The notes: generated by a model not told the origin, from the letters alone. 64,000 nucleotides of DNA from Dipetalonema caudispina (GCA_013365325.1 JABVXV010000013.1:245413-309412); one strand, 5' to 3'; counted from the stretch's first letter, positions 25,801 through 39,792 are shown. Numbers and translations: made by a program.

Positions 25801-28800
25801 ATAACTGGAAAATGCTTAATATATTTTTTGCCTTAAGCAAAGTTTTTTTTTTTTTTCAAAAATTGAAATAATGTTAGAATTTCAGATGATTGTAATTGGT
25901 CCAAAAAGGATGTTTGTTTCTGGAATTGGTGTTACTGGCATCACTGTTGTACTCTTTGGGTGTGTGTATGTTTCTTTTATTACAGACATTATTAAATTTT
26001 ACATATCATTACTGAAAAAAAACTACAGGAATTAAATTCATTCTAATATTATTTTCAGATTTTTAAACTATATTGAATCATCATCATTATTTTTTTGGTC
26101 CTCGATCGGATTACGAATATTGGAAGCGCTTGGTGATGCGGCTTTTGTTACATCATCATTTGCAATTGGTGTTAAATGTTTTCCGAGACGAATTGCAATT
26201 GTTGTTGTATGGATTTTATTTTGAAATTATGAAAATGTATATAATGTTTAAATTTTCAAACAACCCAAAAAAACAAAAAAAAAAAAAAAAAAGTTATGAC
26301 TTTTAATAATTTATTATACATTCTTGTTAAATCGAAAAGAAATTCATCGTACTGTAAAATAGTAATCAAAAAATACATTTTCTTTCTTTTGGTTTTAATT
26401 TTAATTTACGATTGAATAATTTAGTAAGGTAATTGTAAATTAAAGATCAATACAACTGCATAATCTTTCGATATCTTATTCATCCATGTTATTATTGATA
26501 CATTAAGCATTCCTTTAAAGATCATCGTTTACGACATTCTTTTGTGATCAGTAGAATTTTTCGTTTCTCAAATGATTTGATCAATCCAAACGATTTGATC
26601 AGTTTCCTATTAGATATTCATAGAAATTTTATTTAATATTTAAAAATTTTGAGGGTGTGATGGAAACATTCGTAGGTCTTGGTAGTACCGCAGGTCCACT
26701 ATTTGGTGGTATCCTATATGAAATTGGTGGTTTTCAATTACCATTCATTGTATTGGGAATTGTTCTATTATTTCTTGGATTATTAACATATTTTTTGATC
26801 GAAAATATGGATGGTATAATATTTTTATTAATCAAATTTTATAATTTTTAAAATATTTATTATTCAAATTTTTAAAATATCAAATTTATTATTGAATTCA
26901 AATTTTTTTTTCCACATTAGAAGAAAATATTGCAACAATTAATTAGTTAGAACAGAATGAATTACACTTCATTTAATCAAATATTATCATTATTTTCATA
27001 GGTGATATAATATTGGATGGTAAAGGAATGTTAAGTATATTGAAGATACCAGTATTATGGATTATGATTTATGCTGTGATTATGTGTGCTGTATCATTAT
27101 CTTTTCTCGATCCAACATTAGCTGATCATTTAGAATCGGTATTACTTTTTCTTTTTCATCAGAATTTTATGCAAATAATGAGTGCTAAATTATTTGAATA
27201 CATGCAAAGAATAATATTTATACCGATGATCAATTATATTTTATACTTAAAAAATTGAAATTTCATGATCTTTGTTTTTTTGATATATTTAAATTCTTCT
27301 GATCATTTCTAAAGTACTATTACTTTAGGTAGTATTCATTTATCTGTTCATTCGATTTAGTTAAATTACACTTTTTTTTCAACCATTCATTTTTTTCATA
27401 TGAAATAACTTTTTCATTTGTTGTTGATAAGTTAAACAATTGCTAATACATTTCAGAATTATCGAAAATTAACATTTCATTACAAAGCTCGATGAACTAT
27501 CATGTAGATATGGAAAGAGAAATGCTTTTATGAATTAAACAAATTCATAAAATATCCAAAGTTATTTTACAGTTCAAACTTACACCATCCATTATTGGCT
27601 TAATGTTTTTACTATCTGGTGGAGTTTATACGATAACAGCACCTTTTTGGAGTATAATTATTGATAAATTTAACTGTAGCAAGCTTATTGTTATGTTTGG
27701 CATTGTTGCAGTAGTGATTAGCATGCTTATCATTGGACCATCACCTTTTCTGAATGCTGAGAAGTAAGTTTTGGCTATAATTTTAATTATGAAATTTAAA
27801 ATTACAATAGGTTAATATGATGATCACAATTCTTTTATCTTAATTATATCACTAAATACGTTTCGTTTTTCTATACTACTTTGTTATTGCTACAAGCTAA
27901 TAGAAGATAAAATGAAATGTTTTGGTGATGTAAGCTACTTGAACAATTAATCTAAAAATTCATCAAGAAATTACAATATCCTTTCTTTTTTTTTTTTTTT
28001 TTTTATTTGAAGAATAATAATGGAAATTCTTAGTGAGAGAGGAAAACAGATCTTACAATTTCTAAATTAAACTCAAACAGAAGCCAATTTCATTTTTTTT
28101 TTTTAGGCATAAAGTTTTCAGATATTTACATATTTGCAGAAACTTAGGATGGATAGAAATTGCACTAGGTATACTTGGTATTGCTACAAGTGCTTTGTAT
28201 ATTCCAACATTTCAAATGTCAATTGATGCACTACGGTAATTGATCAGTTGAATTAAAAGTTTGAATTTTATGATGTCTAATTCAATCGTTAAAATTGTGC
28301 TTATAAATAAATTATCCAAATTTATTCGAACTTTTGAATTGTGTTCATAATCAGTTACATCTTTGCGCATTTTAGCCGTATTACTATTATCCAGCAGGCA
28401 ATATGTTTCATTTCAATATTTGAATTTTTTTTACAGTATTTCCATAATTCAATTTCCTGAAATTAACCTATTTGTTATTTAGATTTCAAAAATATTTTCA
28501 TTTGAAAAAATTTCATTACAGTGAACATGGTTACGATGAATCGTTGCAAACATATGGTTGTATATCAGGTTTATTTCAATCTGCCTATTCTTTTGGGTAA
28601 GTAAAATATATTGCATATTTGTGATGAAAAAGGTACAGTTGAAAATGTTTCAGGAAAATTTTAAATTGAAATTCTTTTTCAGATCATTTTTTGGACCAAC
28701 AGCTGGTGGTCTATGTGTCCAATGGATTGGTTTCCCGTGGGCAACAACTATTATAGCTTTATTAAATGTTTTCTCGGTTAATTTTACCTCAAATTTTTGC

Positions 28801-28995
28801 AAAATTAAACGATAACTTTTCACAAATTTTTACTATCAAATCATATTAGAAACGAAATTTGTCAACAATATATATGTATTTAACTTTTTTGAAGAAATTC
28901 AAATATTATTTCAGATTTTCGTAATTTTATGTTTTTATACAACATATGGCAAGTTCAGTTTTTGCAATCGACAAAAATCAGATCACAATCACTAA
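22829..28995 (+). CDS. MFS transporter, SLC18B1-like (vesicular polyamine/amine transporter family)
   Basis: Thirteen exons join in frame to 581 aa: 22829-23049, 24609-24788, 25100-25286, 25538-25633, 25886-25965, 26059-26206, 26654-26813, 27002-27138, 27573-27763, 28140-28235, 28522-28596, 28683-28776, 28915-28995. Every junction has GT donor, AG acceptor and matching phase. Residues 1-165 are a polar, probably cytosolic N-terminus with no obvious domain; about twelve membrane helices follow from about 168. The loop between helices 2 and 3 has the MFS motif-A pattern (LFGKY-MIVIGPKRMF, split by an intron), and a second copy-like loop reads PFWSIIIDKF. ETFVGLG...GPLFGG, PFIVLG, FLDPTL, IPTF and GPTAGG match SLC18B1 proteins in order. 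SLC18B1 is known as a proton-coupled vesicular polyamine exporter; that substrate is inferred here. The start is the first ATG after an in-frame stop; exons 1-2 are the least certain part. Confidence 0.9.
23758..23895. repeat. Tandem duplication, 69-bp unit, two copies
   Basis: The unit ATTTAACAATTAGAACGATA... recurs with offset 69 and three or four mismatches. It lies in intron 1 of the transporter. The period is a multiple of three, so a minus-strand open frame spans it, but the frame has no other coding sign. Confidence 0.8.
24240..24359 (-). other. Antisense exon-like ORF inside intron 1 of the transporter
   Basis: On the minus strand an acceptor (GTTGACAG) is followed by a 39-codon open frame ending in TGA at 24,240-24,242. 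It contains an internal ATG and a composition (SITSIREIIDKSGSYEIVRK) richer in Asp, Glu, Gly and Ser than the surrounding AT-rich noise. No partner exon or domain was found. It may be the last exon of a nested gene or chance. Confidence 0.15.
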
Positions 28996-29067
28996 TTTCA
29001 TTTTTTTTTTTGTTTGACAACTGATTGTCACGAATGGTATCATTTACCATATACATATTATATGTGT

Positions 29068-29073
29068 AATAAA
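29068..29073 (+). terminator. Poly(A) signal AATAAA after the transporter
   Basis: A canonical AATAAA lies 73 bp after the transporter stop codon, a normal distance for a nematode 3' UTR. Confidence 0.5.
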
Positions 29074-29469
29074 ATGTTTATATTGTTAAATTGTGACATT
29101 AAAATAAGCTTTTCCTTCATTTTTTGAATAAACTAATCAACAAAAAATTAATTCATAATTTTCAAAAAGAAAAAAAAAAAGAAAAGGTACCAGAAATACT
29201 AGACGAATAATAAAATTAACAGCTAGGAAAAATTTGTAATTCTTAGATGCAATTAACATAATACTAAACTAATTAATTAGAAATACCAGAAACTAGTAAT
29301 GATAAAGTATTGGAAATTGAAAATGAAATCATTCTATATTTTCCTTTTTTAATTTTTTTTGTTTTTATTCCACATTCAACACATAACGATAGCAACTGAA
29401 AAGAAGTTTGAAAAAAAGTGAGAAAATTAAAATTTTACAAAGATCTAAAAAAAAAGTTAAGAAGTCAAA

Positions 29470-29550
29470 AAAAAATTGAGAGAGAGAAAGAGAGAAAGAA
29501 TGAAATCCGGTAAAAGAGAGAGAAAGAAAGAAATCCGGTAAAAGCTCGAT
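29470..29550. repeat. Purine-rich repeat with duplicated GAAATCCGGTAAAAG
   Basis: GA/GAAA tracts alternate with two copies of GAAATCCGGTAAAAG about 27 bp apart. Confidence 0.6.
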
Positions 29551-30584
29551 TATTTGCTAATTCATATGGAATTCTCAAAATGGATGGAATTTCAATGGTA
29601 TAAAATTTTATCATTAAAGAGAACTATAGTTGCTTAAAATTCAAAACGAATCACAAAATGATAACGATATGTTATTGCTGGTAATATTTGTATTACTAAT
29701 GTTATCAATTCATATCAAATTTATCATACAACACCTGGAATTTTGCGAAAATGTAAGCAATAACTTTGTTTTGAACCAAACGAATTATTATTTATTTTAA
29801 AAAATTTAAATGATATACAATAAAGAGCAAAGTAGAAAATGCCTAGTTTATAATTTAAGTCAAAATTGATGCACAATTATGAAAATACAATGGATTTGTA
29901 AAATTTCGAAAAGTAAATAATAAAAAATTTTACCGTATGATATTAAATGTATGCAAGAAGATGATAGATTAAGTATTTGAGCTAACAAAATCGCATCAAA
30001 AGTATTCGAATTTTCGTCCTTTTTTTTTTTTTTTCTCTCAGATTCAAACAAAATTTCCTTACATTTTAAGTTAATGGTGCGCTTTGCATATTAACTTAAA
30101 ATGTATAACTCTGTAATTTTTAGGCTTTTTAATTCGATTTATTAGGCTAGGCTACAGCAGAGAAGCAGTGGTAATATTAGCATAATTGATAATGGAAAAG
30201 GATTCAATCGTTTTTAAACGAAGTAAAAAGTTGCATGTAAAAATTAATTCGAGAATCTTAATATCAGCTTTTCTTTTGATTTTGTTCGACAATTATGGAT
30301 GGATATGATCGTGCTTTGGATGCTACAGATCACATATGTATTTGAAAGTGATCTTCGAAAACTTTTAGGAAAGAAAAATGAATGAACGAAGAAGATATCA
30401 GATGAAATGTAGAATACAAATTAGTAGAATATTACAATATTGTGTTACCAGTTGTTGAAAAAAATAACATCCGATTGATATATTTGTCGAAAAATGCGCT
30501 GTCACAAATTGACGCATAGCTATGATAAGAACAGAACAGAACATATATGTGATTTCACAAGAATAGAATATAACGTTGATATCA

Positions 30585-30714
30585 TATGATATTCAGAATA
30601 TGAACTGGTAGAATATCATGATATTGTACCACTAAATAATATTCAGAACATGAATCGATAGAATATCATGATAATATGCTATTAAATAATATTCAGAACA
30701 CTAACCGATAGAAG
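30585..30714. repeat. Tandem repeat, exactly 50-bp period, about 2.6 copies
   Basis: ATTCAGAA starts at 30591, 30641 and 30691, and GAATATCATG at 30611 and 30661. The copies carry scattered substitutions. The region lies between the transporter and the integrin-like gene. Confidence 0.8.
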
Positions 30715-31781
30715 TTAATTTCATTTGATATTGACTTTTATTTTAATTTGTAATTCCTTTTTATTTTTCAAGAAAATTGATATCAACAAAATTTGATGAA
30801 GGATTGTTCTGAATGAAGGTGAAATATGACTACATCATATTTCATTTTTCATTTAGAACGGTTTAAAATTTCAGCAGGATCTTATCAATTCTTATCTCTG
30901 TTTTCCGCTATCACTACAACATTTCATTATCCTGATACTCTCCAAATTTGCCTTTCACCCTTGTCGTATCTTTATTTCTTTTACAAAGTAAGCAAACAGG
31001 TGCAACAAATAAATAAATCCCATCAACATTATCGATCACAATATTTTAATGAATTACTTTTTCATTTTATATTTTGATAAAGTGCATTTGTAAATCTTCT
31101 TGTGATACACAAATAGTTAAGAAGCTATCAGAAAAAGTATGACCCTAAATAGTGGAGATATAGGCTCGACGCATTTTTGGAATTAATGGAAATTTAAAAT
31201 CAAAGTAAAATTTTTAGATTCGATCTAAAAACTTAAACAACTTAACTTTTTGTATGGCATTTTATATAGAAGCAATTTTTTGCAAACTTTTTCTGATAAA
31301 ATGAAATGTAACCAATCATACAATGAATCTGAAGTTGAACAATAATTATTACTTCAGCTCTACTTGTAATATCAGTAATTACCATAGCTATTATTATTAT
31401 TATTCAACCAGAGTGATTTGTTACTTTCAAATTTGAAATATAGTTTTTTTTTTTTTTTTTGTTTATCAGGAATATCAAATTTTTGAGCATAATGATAAAA
31501 AAATTGGAAATAAATACTCAAAAAAAAAAGAGAGTCATTTGAGCCTTAATTTTGAGTAAGCATTCTTCAATCGATCACAATCACAATAGTTCTTTGATCT
31601 TACATGCTAAATGATTACTACGAAGAAATTGTATAAAAATTCTTTTTTATTTTTACAATGCTTAAAAAATTTTAAAAATTTCCGTAAAATGATTTGTTCT
31701 GTTCCTTTTTCCGCTTCTTTTATCTTTTTCTTGAATTTTAACTGAAATATTTAAGCTTATTATCTTCATTTTGTTAGTGTG

Positions 31782-31875
31782 AAGGAGGAGGAGGAGGAAC
31801 AGTTGTAATACAAATTTTCGAGCAGATGCTTACAAGGAGGTAGTTAGCAGTTAGAAGAAGAAGAAGAAGAAGATG
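31782..31875. repeat. GGA and GAA purine triplet tracts
   Basis: A short (GGA)n at about 31782-31800 and a (GAA)n at about 31853-31870. A pyrimidine mirror of the same type (CTT/CTC) lies at about 33129-33178. Confidence 0.8.
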
Positions 31876-34340
31876 AAGTTTGTAGGAATATTTGCAATAC
31901 TTGATTGACCCGATTATTCATTCTTAGTTTCTCTCTCTCTCTCTCTCTCTTTCTCTTTCTTATTCCCTTCTGATATAGCTTAACCTTCTATCACAATTGA
32001 GCTATCACAAAAGATAGTCGTTTCCATCTTCCTCAGTTTATCCATCATCAATCCTTTCCCAATAATCGATTATCCACATTAGTTCCTAATTTTCTGCCCT
32101 TTAATTTTTATCATTTCAAATGTTATTTCCATTAAATACTATCGTTGATAATATTACTATCACATTTTTAATTAGCATTCAAAAATCATTAAACACTATC
32201 TTATTTTAAGTTTTTAATTTCAGTTAGATTTTTAAACTCAACAACAAAAAAAAAAAAGAAAAAAAAAATCGATTCAATAAAGAATGGAAGAACAAAAGTT
32301 TTCTGCTAATGTATTTAGTCAATATATCTTCTTTAATAGCTTTCAAAATTTTTATCAGTTGAATTTTTATTTGTAATTTGAAGTATTCATAATCTAACAT
32401 CTGAATCTTTTTAAAATTTTTAGCATTATTTTAAAAAAAAAAAAAAATGTAAAATTTTTCACAGTTTAGAAAATATAAATCTTTACGCAATTAATGGGAA
32501 TGTAAAAATGCAAAATGTAACGTAGAAATAAAAATTAATTTGATTGAAGAAAAAATTTTGCAAAACAAAATGTATCGTTGAACCTTATTTGTTAGATCTA
32601 ATTTTATTGGATTCATTTTTTTTATTTTTTTTTTTCCAATTTAATTTTCATTTAATAAGATTTTGTTTTTGCAACAATATTTTAAAACTATATATGTAAG
32701 GTATGAATTTTAGAATTGCTCTAACTTTTAACAATAACTTGAAATTGACTTAGTAAACATTAATGTAATTTATTGATATGCTAAAAATCTAATAATTATC
32801 ATAACCTTATTTTAATTTTCCATATTTGTATAACGGTTTTTTTGGTTTCTACAGTTGCAGGTAAAGGTATTAAGAAAAGAAATAAATTAATAGTATCGAG
32901 AGAAATTTAAAATTACAAATTGAATTGATTGAACTAAGTTCTTTTCATTTTCTCTTTAGTTTCAGAAGTTTGAAAATGATAAAATTTATTTCTATTTTCT
33001 AATTCCTTTTTTCTTTTGCGAGTAAATTTTTTTTTTTTTTTTTTACTACTAAAATTCTAAAGTTTTCAAATTACAAATATCAACAATTTTTTCCAGCATA
33101 ACTATTATCAAATAATCATCTTTTGATCTTGAGCTTCTTCTCCTCCTCTTCCTCCATCTTCTCCTTCTTCTATTCAGTTCTGTAAACATGAACTTTGAAA
33201 ATTGAAATTCCACCTTTCCAACTTCATGTCATTTACAAATTCTCCCGCAATTTCAAACGCAGTTCATCTGACAGATAAAAAGCAGAAATATTGTCTGATC
33301 GTAGTATGCTTTTGTTTTCTACACTATTTGCTGAGAAAAAAAAAAAAAAAAAAAAAAGAAAAAGCTTTAGTTATCGAAATGGATTAACAATCTCAGTAGA
33401 AATATCTGTAAGTTAGCTTTAACGTGGAATGCTAATTAATCATTCGTTTAAAGAAAAAAAAAAAAAAAGAAATTAGCCTTCTAAGTTAAACGCAACAAAG
33501 CAAATTCTATTCATTTATCTCATACAATTATCAAAATTTTTAACTTTTACAATTTTTTGATCATCAATAATTTTTGAAAAGTAATTTGAATGTAATTAAA
33601 TTATTAGCATATCAAATTAGTTGGAAACTAGTCGAAATTTCAAGAAATGTATATTTGATCGGTTGATAAAAAAATTTTCATTCTAACTTTTTTTTTATGA
33701 TGCAATAGTATGAAAGAAGAAAGTAACTTTAAATCTTTTTCCATTTTTTACAATTTTTTTTTAAATTTTCCAAAATATCGAGGTCACTAGATCAGTTTCA
33801 GTAAAATTATGTAAACAACTGCAATGAAGTGGTAAATTTTTGACGTGCAATTGAGTTCAAAAATTTTCAAAAATTTTTGAAGAGTGCAAGTTTTCTCTTC
33901 CGGAAATCTTCAATATATTATTTGTTTCCTTTCTTATTTCAAAACCTTTTTTCCATTGCGACAATTCACTTCGTATCTTTGTAAAAATGCGATATATATA
34001 TCATTGTTGAGAGTAAATGATTATTTTAGAAAAATTTGTTAAAATTAACAAAATACGAAAGTTAAATTTTTATCAATGTAAAATAAGTAAATATTTCATT
34101 TTAATTGATTTAAACAAAATGAAATTATTAAAATTTAGTATTAATTAACTAATAAAATATCACCTTGCTAATTATTAGAACTATTGCAAATGTTCGAATT
34201 AATAATATCTAAGTTTCTCTTTCTCTCTTTCTTAAAAGTTTCTCTCTTTCTCTTTTTTTTTCATTTTTTTGTTATATGCATTAATGTTTACTTTCAAAGG
34301 GATCTATAGTATAGTATCATGTAAAATATGAAAAACACAT

Positions 34341-34484
34341 ATGGATCACAGGAAAAGAAGCATCTGTTGCTCCTCTGCTAAACACATGTGCCTCTTGAGT
34401 TTCCTCTTCAATCTACAACAATGTTGGACGATGAGAAGTGAATGTTTGAGTCCAATTCAATCATGTCCAATCCAATCCAATTGA
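34341..34484 (+). other. Small cysteine-rich ORF, 47 codons
   Basis: An ATG frame in a less AT-rich patch encodes 47 residues beginning M-D-H-R-K-R and containing six cysteines, two of them adjacent. There is no signal peptide, and an in-frame TGA lies five codons upstream. No family is recognised; chance is the simplest explanation. Confidence 0.12.
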
Positions 34485-35922
34485 TTGGACTTAATCGATT
34501 ATGGTTTCTTGTTGCAAGAAATCTGAAACTAGGAAAGGTCATCATTGAATTTGTTTATTGCATATTCCATAAACTTCTTTTTCTTTTTTTTTTTTTCTTG
34601 TTACGATTTTTATGGATTTAGTGAATCAATGAACTTTGTGACATTTTAATATCAAAGATAGCATGTTAATTTTAGTTTAAATATAACTCTTTCAATGAAT
34701 GGGTAAGAAATTCATTTTAAACAATTATTTACAAGTTGGTTAATGTTGATTGCAATTTAACTTTAAAAATATAAATTCAAAAAGTTCAATTAAATTCTTT
34801 GTTCACTGATGTATTAGAATTGGAATAGTTTGAAATCGTAACATAATAAGTAATACCCAAATGTAACAAAATATATTATTAAAATTATCACTATCCTTGA
34901 TAATAAATCAACTGCTTGGTTGAATTGATTTTTTTTTTCCTTAAAATTAAACGATTAAATCAAAATTAGTTCTAAAATGATTAAAGAAATGATAGATTTG
35001 ATTGAGAAACTATGCATATCATAATCAATATGAATTATTTGCTCTAAAGAAATTTACCGAAATTGATGAATGTTATTTGTTTGATTACTGCTAATCAAGC
35101 TTGTAACGAATTTAATGGATTAGATAAAGTAAATTATCTTGGATATGAGGTTATCATAATTACTTCAATGTTTACTCTGACTTACTTCATTAGCAACAGA
35201 AACTGTCAAATAGTATCTGTTCATTGTAATGTCGGAAATTCTTTAAGAAACTGATGTATACTTTCAAATAACAATAATGTGAATTTAATTGATAAATTTG
35301 AATTGAACTTTAAGTGAATTTTTCTTATTGAAAATTATATAAATTCTGATGAAATTTGATCTCCCTAACAGATTTTAAAATTTCATTTCATTGTTAATTT
35401 TCAGATATATTTCATAAATTCTTTTCATCTTTTTTTTTTTTAATTTTTTTTAACACTGAATATTATTTGATTTGTTTGAAAAGTTTTTAATTTATGCTAT
35501 CGTTAAATTGATCAATGTTTAACTGAACGATGTAACAAAAAAATACACAGAAAATTCGTTTTATTTTTTTTTTTGCTTATTTTTGAAAATAGAAAAGAAG
35601 TAAGTTTTATTTATTAGTAAAAATTAATTCAGAGTAATTTAACACTTTTCCGTATTTTAATTTGATAACAATTATTTGATGTTCCTTTTTAAAGATATTT
35701 TCGATAGTTTATTTTACTTTCTTTTTATATATGCAAAAGGTTTGAAATTAATGAGCGTTACCATTTCATTAATTCTAATGAGAAATTGAAAAAGATAATA
35801 ATGCTTTACTTCTGAAAATCCTTTTAATGAGGTCATTCTACAATGATAGCTTTTAGCTTTTAGCTTATTTCTCTGCTACTATACAACCTAAAAGATTGAT
35901 TTGTTAAATGAATGCTAGTCTA

Positions 35923-35957
35923 ATTATTTGTTCATAACAATGTCATGAACAAATAAT
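35923..35957. repeat. Perfect inverted repeat, 13-bp stem and 9-base loop
   Basis: ATTATTTGTTCAT at 35923-35935 is the exact reverse complement of 35945-35957. The loop is AACAATGTC. Confidence 0.8.
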
Positions 35958-37513
35958 CTAATCCGGAATTGAGGATGAGCAACACAAATAAAGCAAATTT
36001 TGCATTTCCTCATTTATACATTTAACTCTTTTAACTATCATTTTCTAGCACTAACAACAATATTAATCGATTACTGTTATTCTGATCAATTACAATTACT
36101 TTCTAAATTAGTGTACAATCATTATGATTATTAGTGATACATTGAATATATACAAACACTGAGAAAGTAAATGATAAAAATTTTCTTTTTTTTTAAAAAA
36201 AAAAAATTAATTTATGGATGAAAAAAAAAAAAAAATCAATTAGAATATCGAGGATTTGGATTTTTTTTTACTTTTGTTTTATTTTTTGGGAATTTCATAC
36301 TGTATTCAAAAGTATCGGAAATTTTTGAACATACGCAAATTTATTATTGTTTCAATAAACAAAAATTGCAAGTTTTGTTTTTTCCAAAATTTATTGACTC
36401 TTCAATATTCCCATCATATTAATTACAAGTGTCATAGATGATTAAATTTAATCTTTCATTACAAAGTTTGAATTGACACTTTGAACGCATTGAAATGAAA
36501 TCCATCATTGTGTATTGGATCCGATATCATTTTCTAAGTCTGTGTAAGCTAACATTCTGTGATCGCAGGTTAGAATGAAAAGGATATAATACGGGTAAAT
36601 TTTTGACTTTAAATAAGTGTATTTAATGCTTGGAGAAATTTCTAAAACGAAAAAAAATTCATCTGTCAAAAAAGTTAAAAAAATTTCGAAAATTTATTAA
36701 ACTTTATTTTTGTCTTTATTGTTTAGTGCTGGAAAATTTCGGAATTATTTCAAGATGCTTTTCTGTTATTTTATGAACTTCATAAGTACAAACTTGTCAT
36801 TGAGAATATTCTATTTCGAGGAGCTGATCGAATGATAAAGATTCGTTGTACAATATTACAACGATTGAATAATTATATCACTGATTGATTTTACTTCTTA
36901 GATGTTGAAAATATTAATTCTAACAATTGCCAACTTTTTTTTTTTTTTTTTTTTTGAAATTTCTTCGCATAATTTTACAATCATTTTTAAAAAATTAGAG
37001 AGATTTTATGTTGAACAAAATGAACTATTTATTTCTTGCAAGAGAATTTCCTAATACAACCATGAAAATTTTTTATTTTATCCAAATATACTACACTTTA
37101 GTTGATATACTTTTTTCTTTTCATTGCATTTAAAAGTGATTCGATCATCATAAAAAGTAGAGACAACAAATTTCCATCTTGTTTTTAAAAAAAGTTCTGA
37201 AATGTAACAGAAAAGAAAAGATAATAATTAGCTTTGGATTTCTAATTTTTCTTAAATGTTTGGAAATTTTTTCATTTAGTTTCGATAATTACTTTTCCTG
37301 CTAAAATGAAAAATTTATTTCTAATTTTTCTTAAGGGAAATTTTAGGGTGAAAATTTTGATTATTCCATTTGAAATGTGAGTTTTATGCGATAATTGAAT
37401 GTGACATCAGATAATTTCATGAATTTAATAACAGAAATTTAAAGGTTTAATTTAAAACAAAATAAACTATATGTTCATCTTTTCCTATATCGTTCAAATT
37501 GTCACAATATCCA

Positions 37514-37532
37514 TTGTTGCTATTGTTGTTGC

Positions 37533-37596
<64 letters not shown>

Positions 37597-37609
37597 GCTA
37601 TTATTGTTA
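37514..37609. repeat. (TTG)n trinucleotide microsatellite
   Basis: About 30 TTG units with a few interruptions. It reads as poly-Leu on the plus strand and poly-Asn on the minus strand in open frames that are not genes. Confidence 0.95.
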
Positions 37610-38340
37610 TTTAAATTTACAATTTTTTTGAATTTAAATTTAATAAAATATAAATGTGATAGAAAAATGATTGCTAGCAACGTTCTAAATCATTTTGAAC
37701 AGAAAATTTCTTCCCTTATGATATATATATATTTTTTTTTTGCTTACTATGAAACATTTTAACGTAAAATTTATTTGAAATAAATTTTGTTGAAAACATA
37801 CAATAATAGTTACAATTCATGCAAAAAAAAAAAAAAAAAAAGAAATGTTTTTGGGCTTACTGAACAGAAAATATAAATTGTTCTCAATTATTTTCATTCT
37901 TTTTCAAAATTCAAAAATGATGGAACCATTAAGAAAATGATAAATGTTTAAATTATCATCAAATGAATTCAGGCTTTGTCTTTTTTCCCCAAACAAATAT
38001 TTAAATTTTTTCTTTTTTGAAATTTTTGATTAAAATTTATTCTACATTTATCTAATTCAATTAATTCTTTTCATTACGAAAAGCAATTTAATTTCAAGTA
38101 CTAGTTTTCAATCTAATATGAAATGTTTAATAAATTATTGTAAATAATTATAAAAGATTATGAATACTTTTTACTGTACTTATCAGTAAGTAAATTAAAT
38201 GTTCGGGAAGATAGTATTGAATTTCGGTGATAACTAAAATTTATGAGTAGTGTAGGAAAAGTGTTTTTCTCATTTTAGTGATATACTAATGGAATAATAT
38301 TGTTGAAAAAAAAAAGTTTTAAAAAATGTATTTTCTTCTT

Positions 38341-38414
38341 ATATATATATATATATATATATATTTTAAAAAAGCTAGCAAATCATAAAGAATGCAAAAA
38401 TATTTGTATGAGAA

Positions 38415-38447
<33 letters not shown>

Positions 38448-38453
38448 AAGAAA
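38341..38453. repeat. (AT)n followed by (GA)n microsatellites
   Basis: AT repeats at 38341-38364 and GA repeats at about 38409-38453, 50 bp apart. Further GA or CT arrays lie at about 2004-2040, 2990-3011, 24410-24426, 31928-31956 and 39116-39135. Confidence 0.85.
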
Positions 38454-39765
38454 GTTGGAAGAAAGTTTATTTCTTGAATTACCGAATAGCTATATTGAAC
38501 AACAATTGTTTTTAAAGCTGTGCATTATTTTATGTGTTTTTTTGTTTACTTATTTCATACCTTTCTTTTTTATACTTTTTTTTGAGAAATCTTTATTTTC
38601 TCATTTCTTTCTGTGAAGCGTATTTTTTTTTTCTTTTTTTTCTTTTGTAAGAAACAAATTTTTCCTAATTTTTATTCTTTTACATAATTTTTTTTCAGTA
38701 TTTATTTCAATTATAATATTAATCTTAGTATAATTCCCATCATTTTACAATTACTATTCATATAGTTGATCCATCGATCTTTTGATCGTTATCGGTTGGC
38801 ATTAAAAATTAAACGATCAATGAGACATTCTTTTTACATTTGTCACAATAAAATTGAACAAAATTCTTTTCTCATCTTTTAAACTATTCATTTTTATCAC
38901 ATCAAATATTCATCTTTTCTCTCAGAATACAATAATTATTCGTTATATTAAATCATGAGTAAATAATAATAATCAAAATTGATTCTTGACAAATTATTTT
39001 GATATTTCAAGTTAAATAGTTTCATGTCTTAGCTTATTATTTGAATTTCTGTCCAATATCCTACGATTAATCACCATTATCATCATCATTAGTTATGATT
39101 TAGCTAAAGAATGAAGAGAGAGAGAGAGAGAGAAAGAAAGAGGGAAAAAGACGAAGAAAAGAGAGGTGTGAAAAATAACATAATGGAAAGAAGAAGGGAA
39201 AGAGCAAAAAAAAAAATAAAAAAATAAAAAAGTAAAAGATTACTATGTTTGTATAAATATAAATCAGTTTCAAAGAATCAAATAGATTCTTAAATTCTTC
39301 CCAAAATTTCAACTATCAACAACAATTTTCATCATTTCACCATCAATAGTAGATTGATTAAAATGAATGAATTTGACAGCCGACGCTAAATGCTGTTATA
39401 TTTTCAAACAAGTTAACATATATCGTTAGATGCATTGTGTAATGAATGATTTGATAAGCTGTTAAAGCTATTTCAACTAATTAAAATACAAAGATGCCAA
39501 GGATAAACAAAATCATTATTATTTCATATTTTAGTATAAATTTCTGAAATTTTATCATAACATTTTATGTGCGGTAATTATTGCGGAACAATGAAGAAAA
39601 TGAAAATGTTAGCTTTTGTGTTGTATTTGAAATTTAATTTCAATTTCAAATGTTAGAAGCAACTTTTAATTAATTGTAAATTATATGTATGCATTAATTT
39701 CAATCTCGGGAATGACGCATTTAGTTTGAAAGTTTAATCTATTTTCAATAATATAAATTATTTGC

Positions 39766-39767
39766 AG
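39766..39767 (+). promoter_or_regulatory. Likely SL trans-splice acceptor for the integrin-like gene
   Basis: TTATTTGCAG ends 25 bp before the start ATG, with no recognisable coding exon upstream. The spacing fits a spliced-leader acceptor, and it supports the choice of start codon. Confidence 0.4.
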
Positions 39768-39792
39768 ATATTTCGAAGTTGAATTCTATCTG

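Larger units (their letters stand above)
29080..39760. other. Intergenic stretch between transporter and integrin-like gene
   Basis: No gene is supported. It contains the 50-bp tandem repeat, purine tracts, the (TTG)n array, an inverted repeat at 35.9 kb and a small cysteine-rich frame at 34,341-34,484. Confidence 0.5.

Noticed and set aside
37447..37762. Poly-Leu and poly-Asn open frames on opposite strands
   Set aside because: They are translations of the (TTG)n microsatellite.
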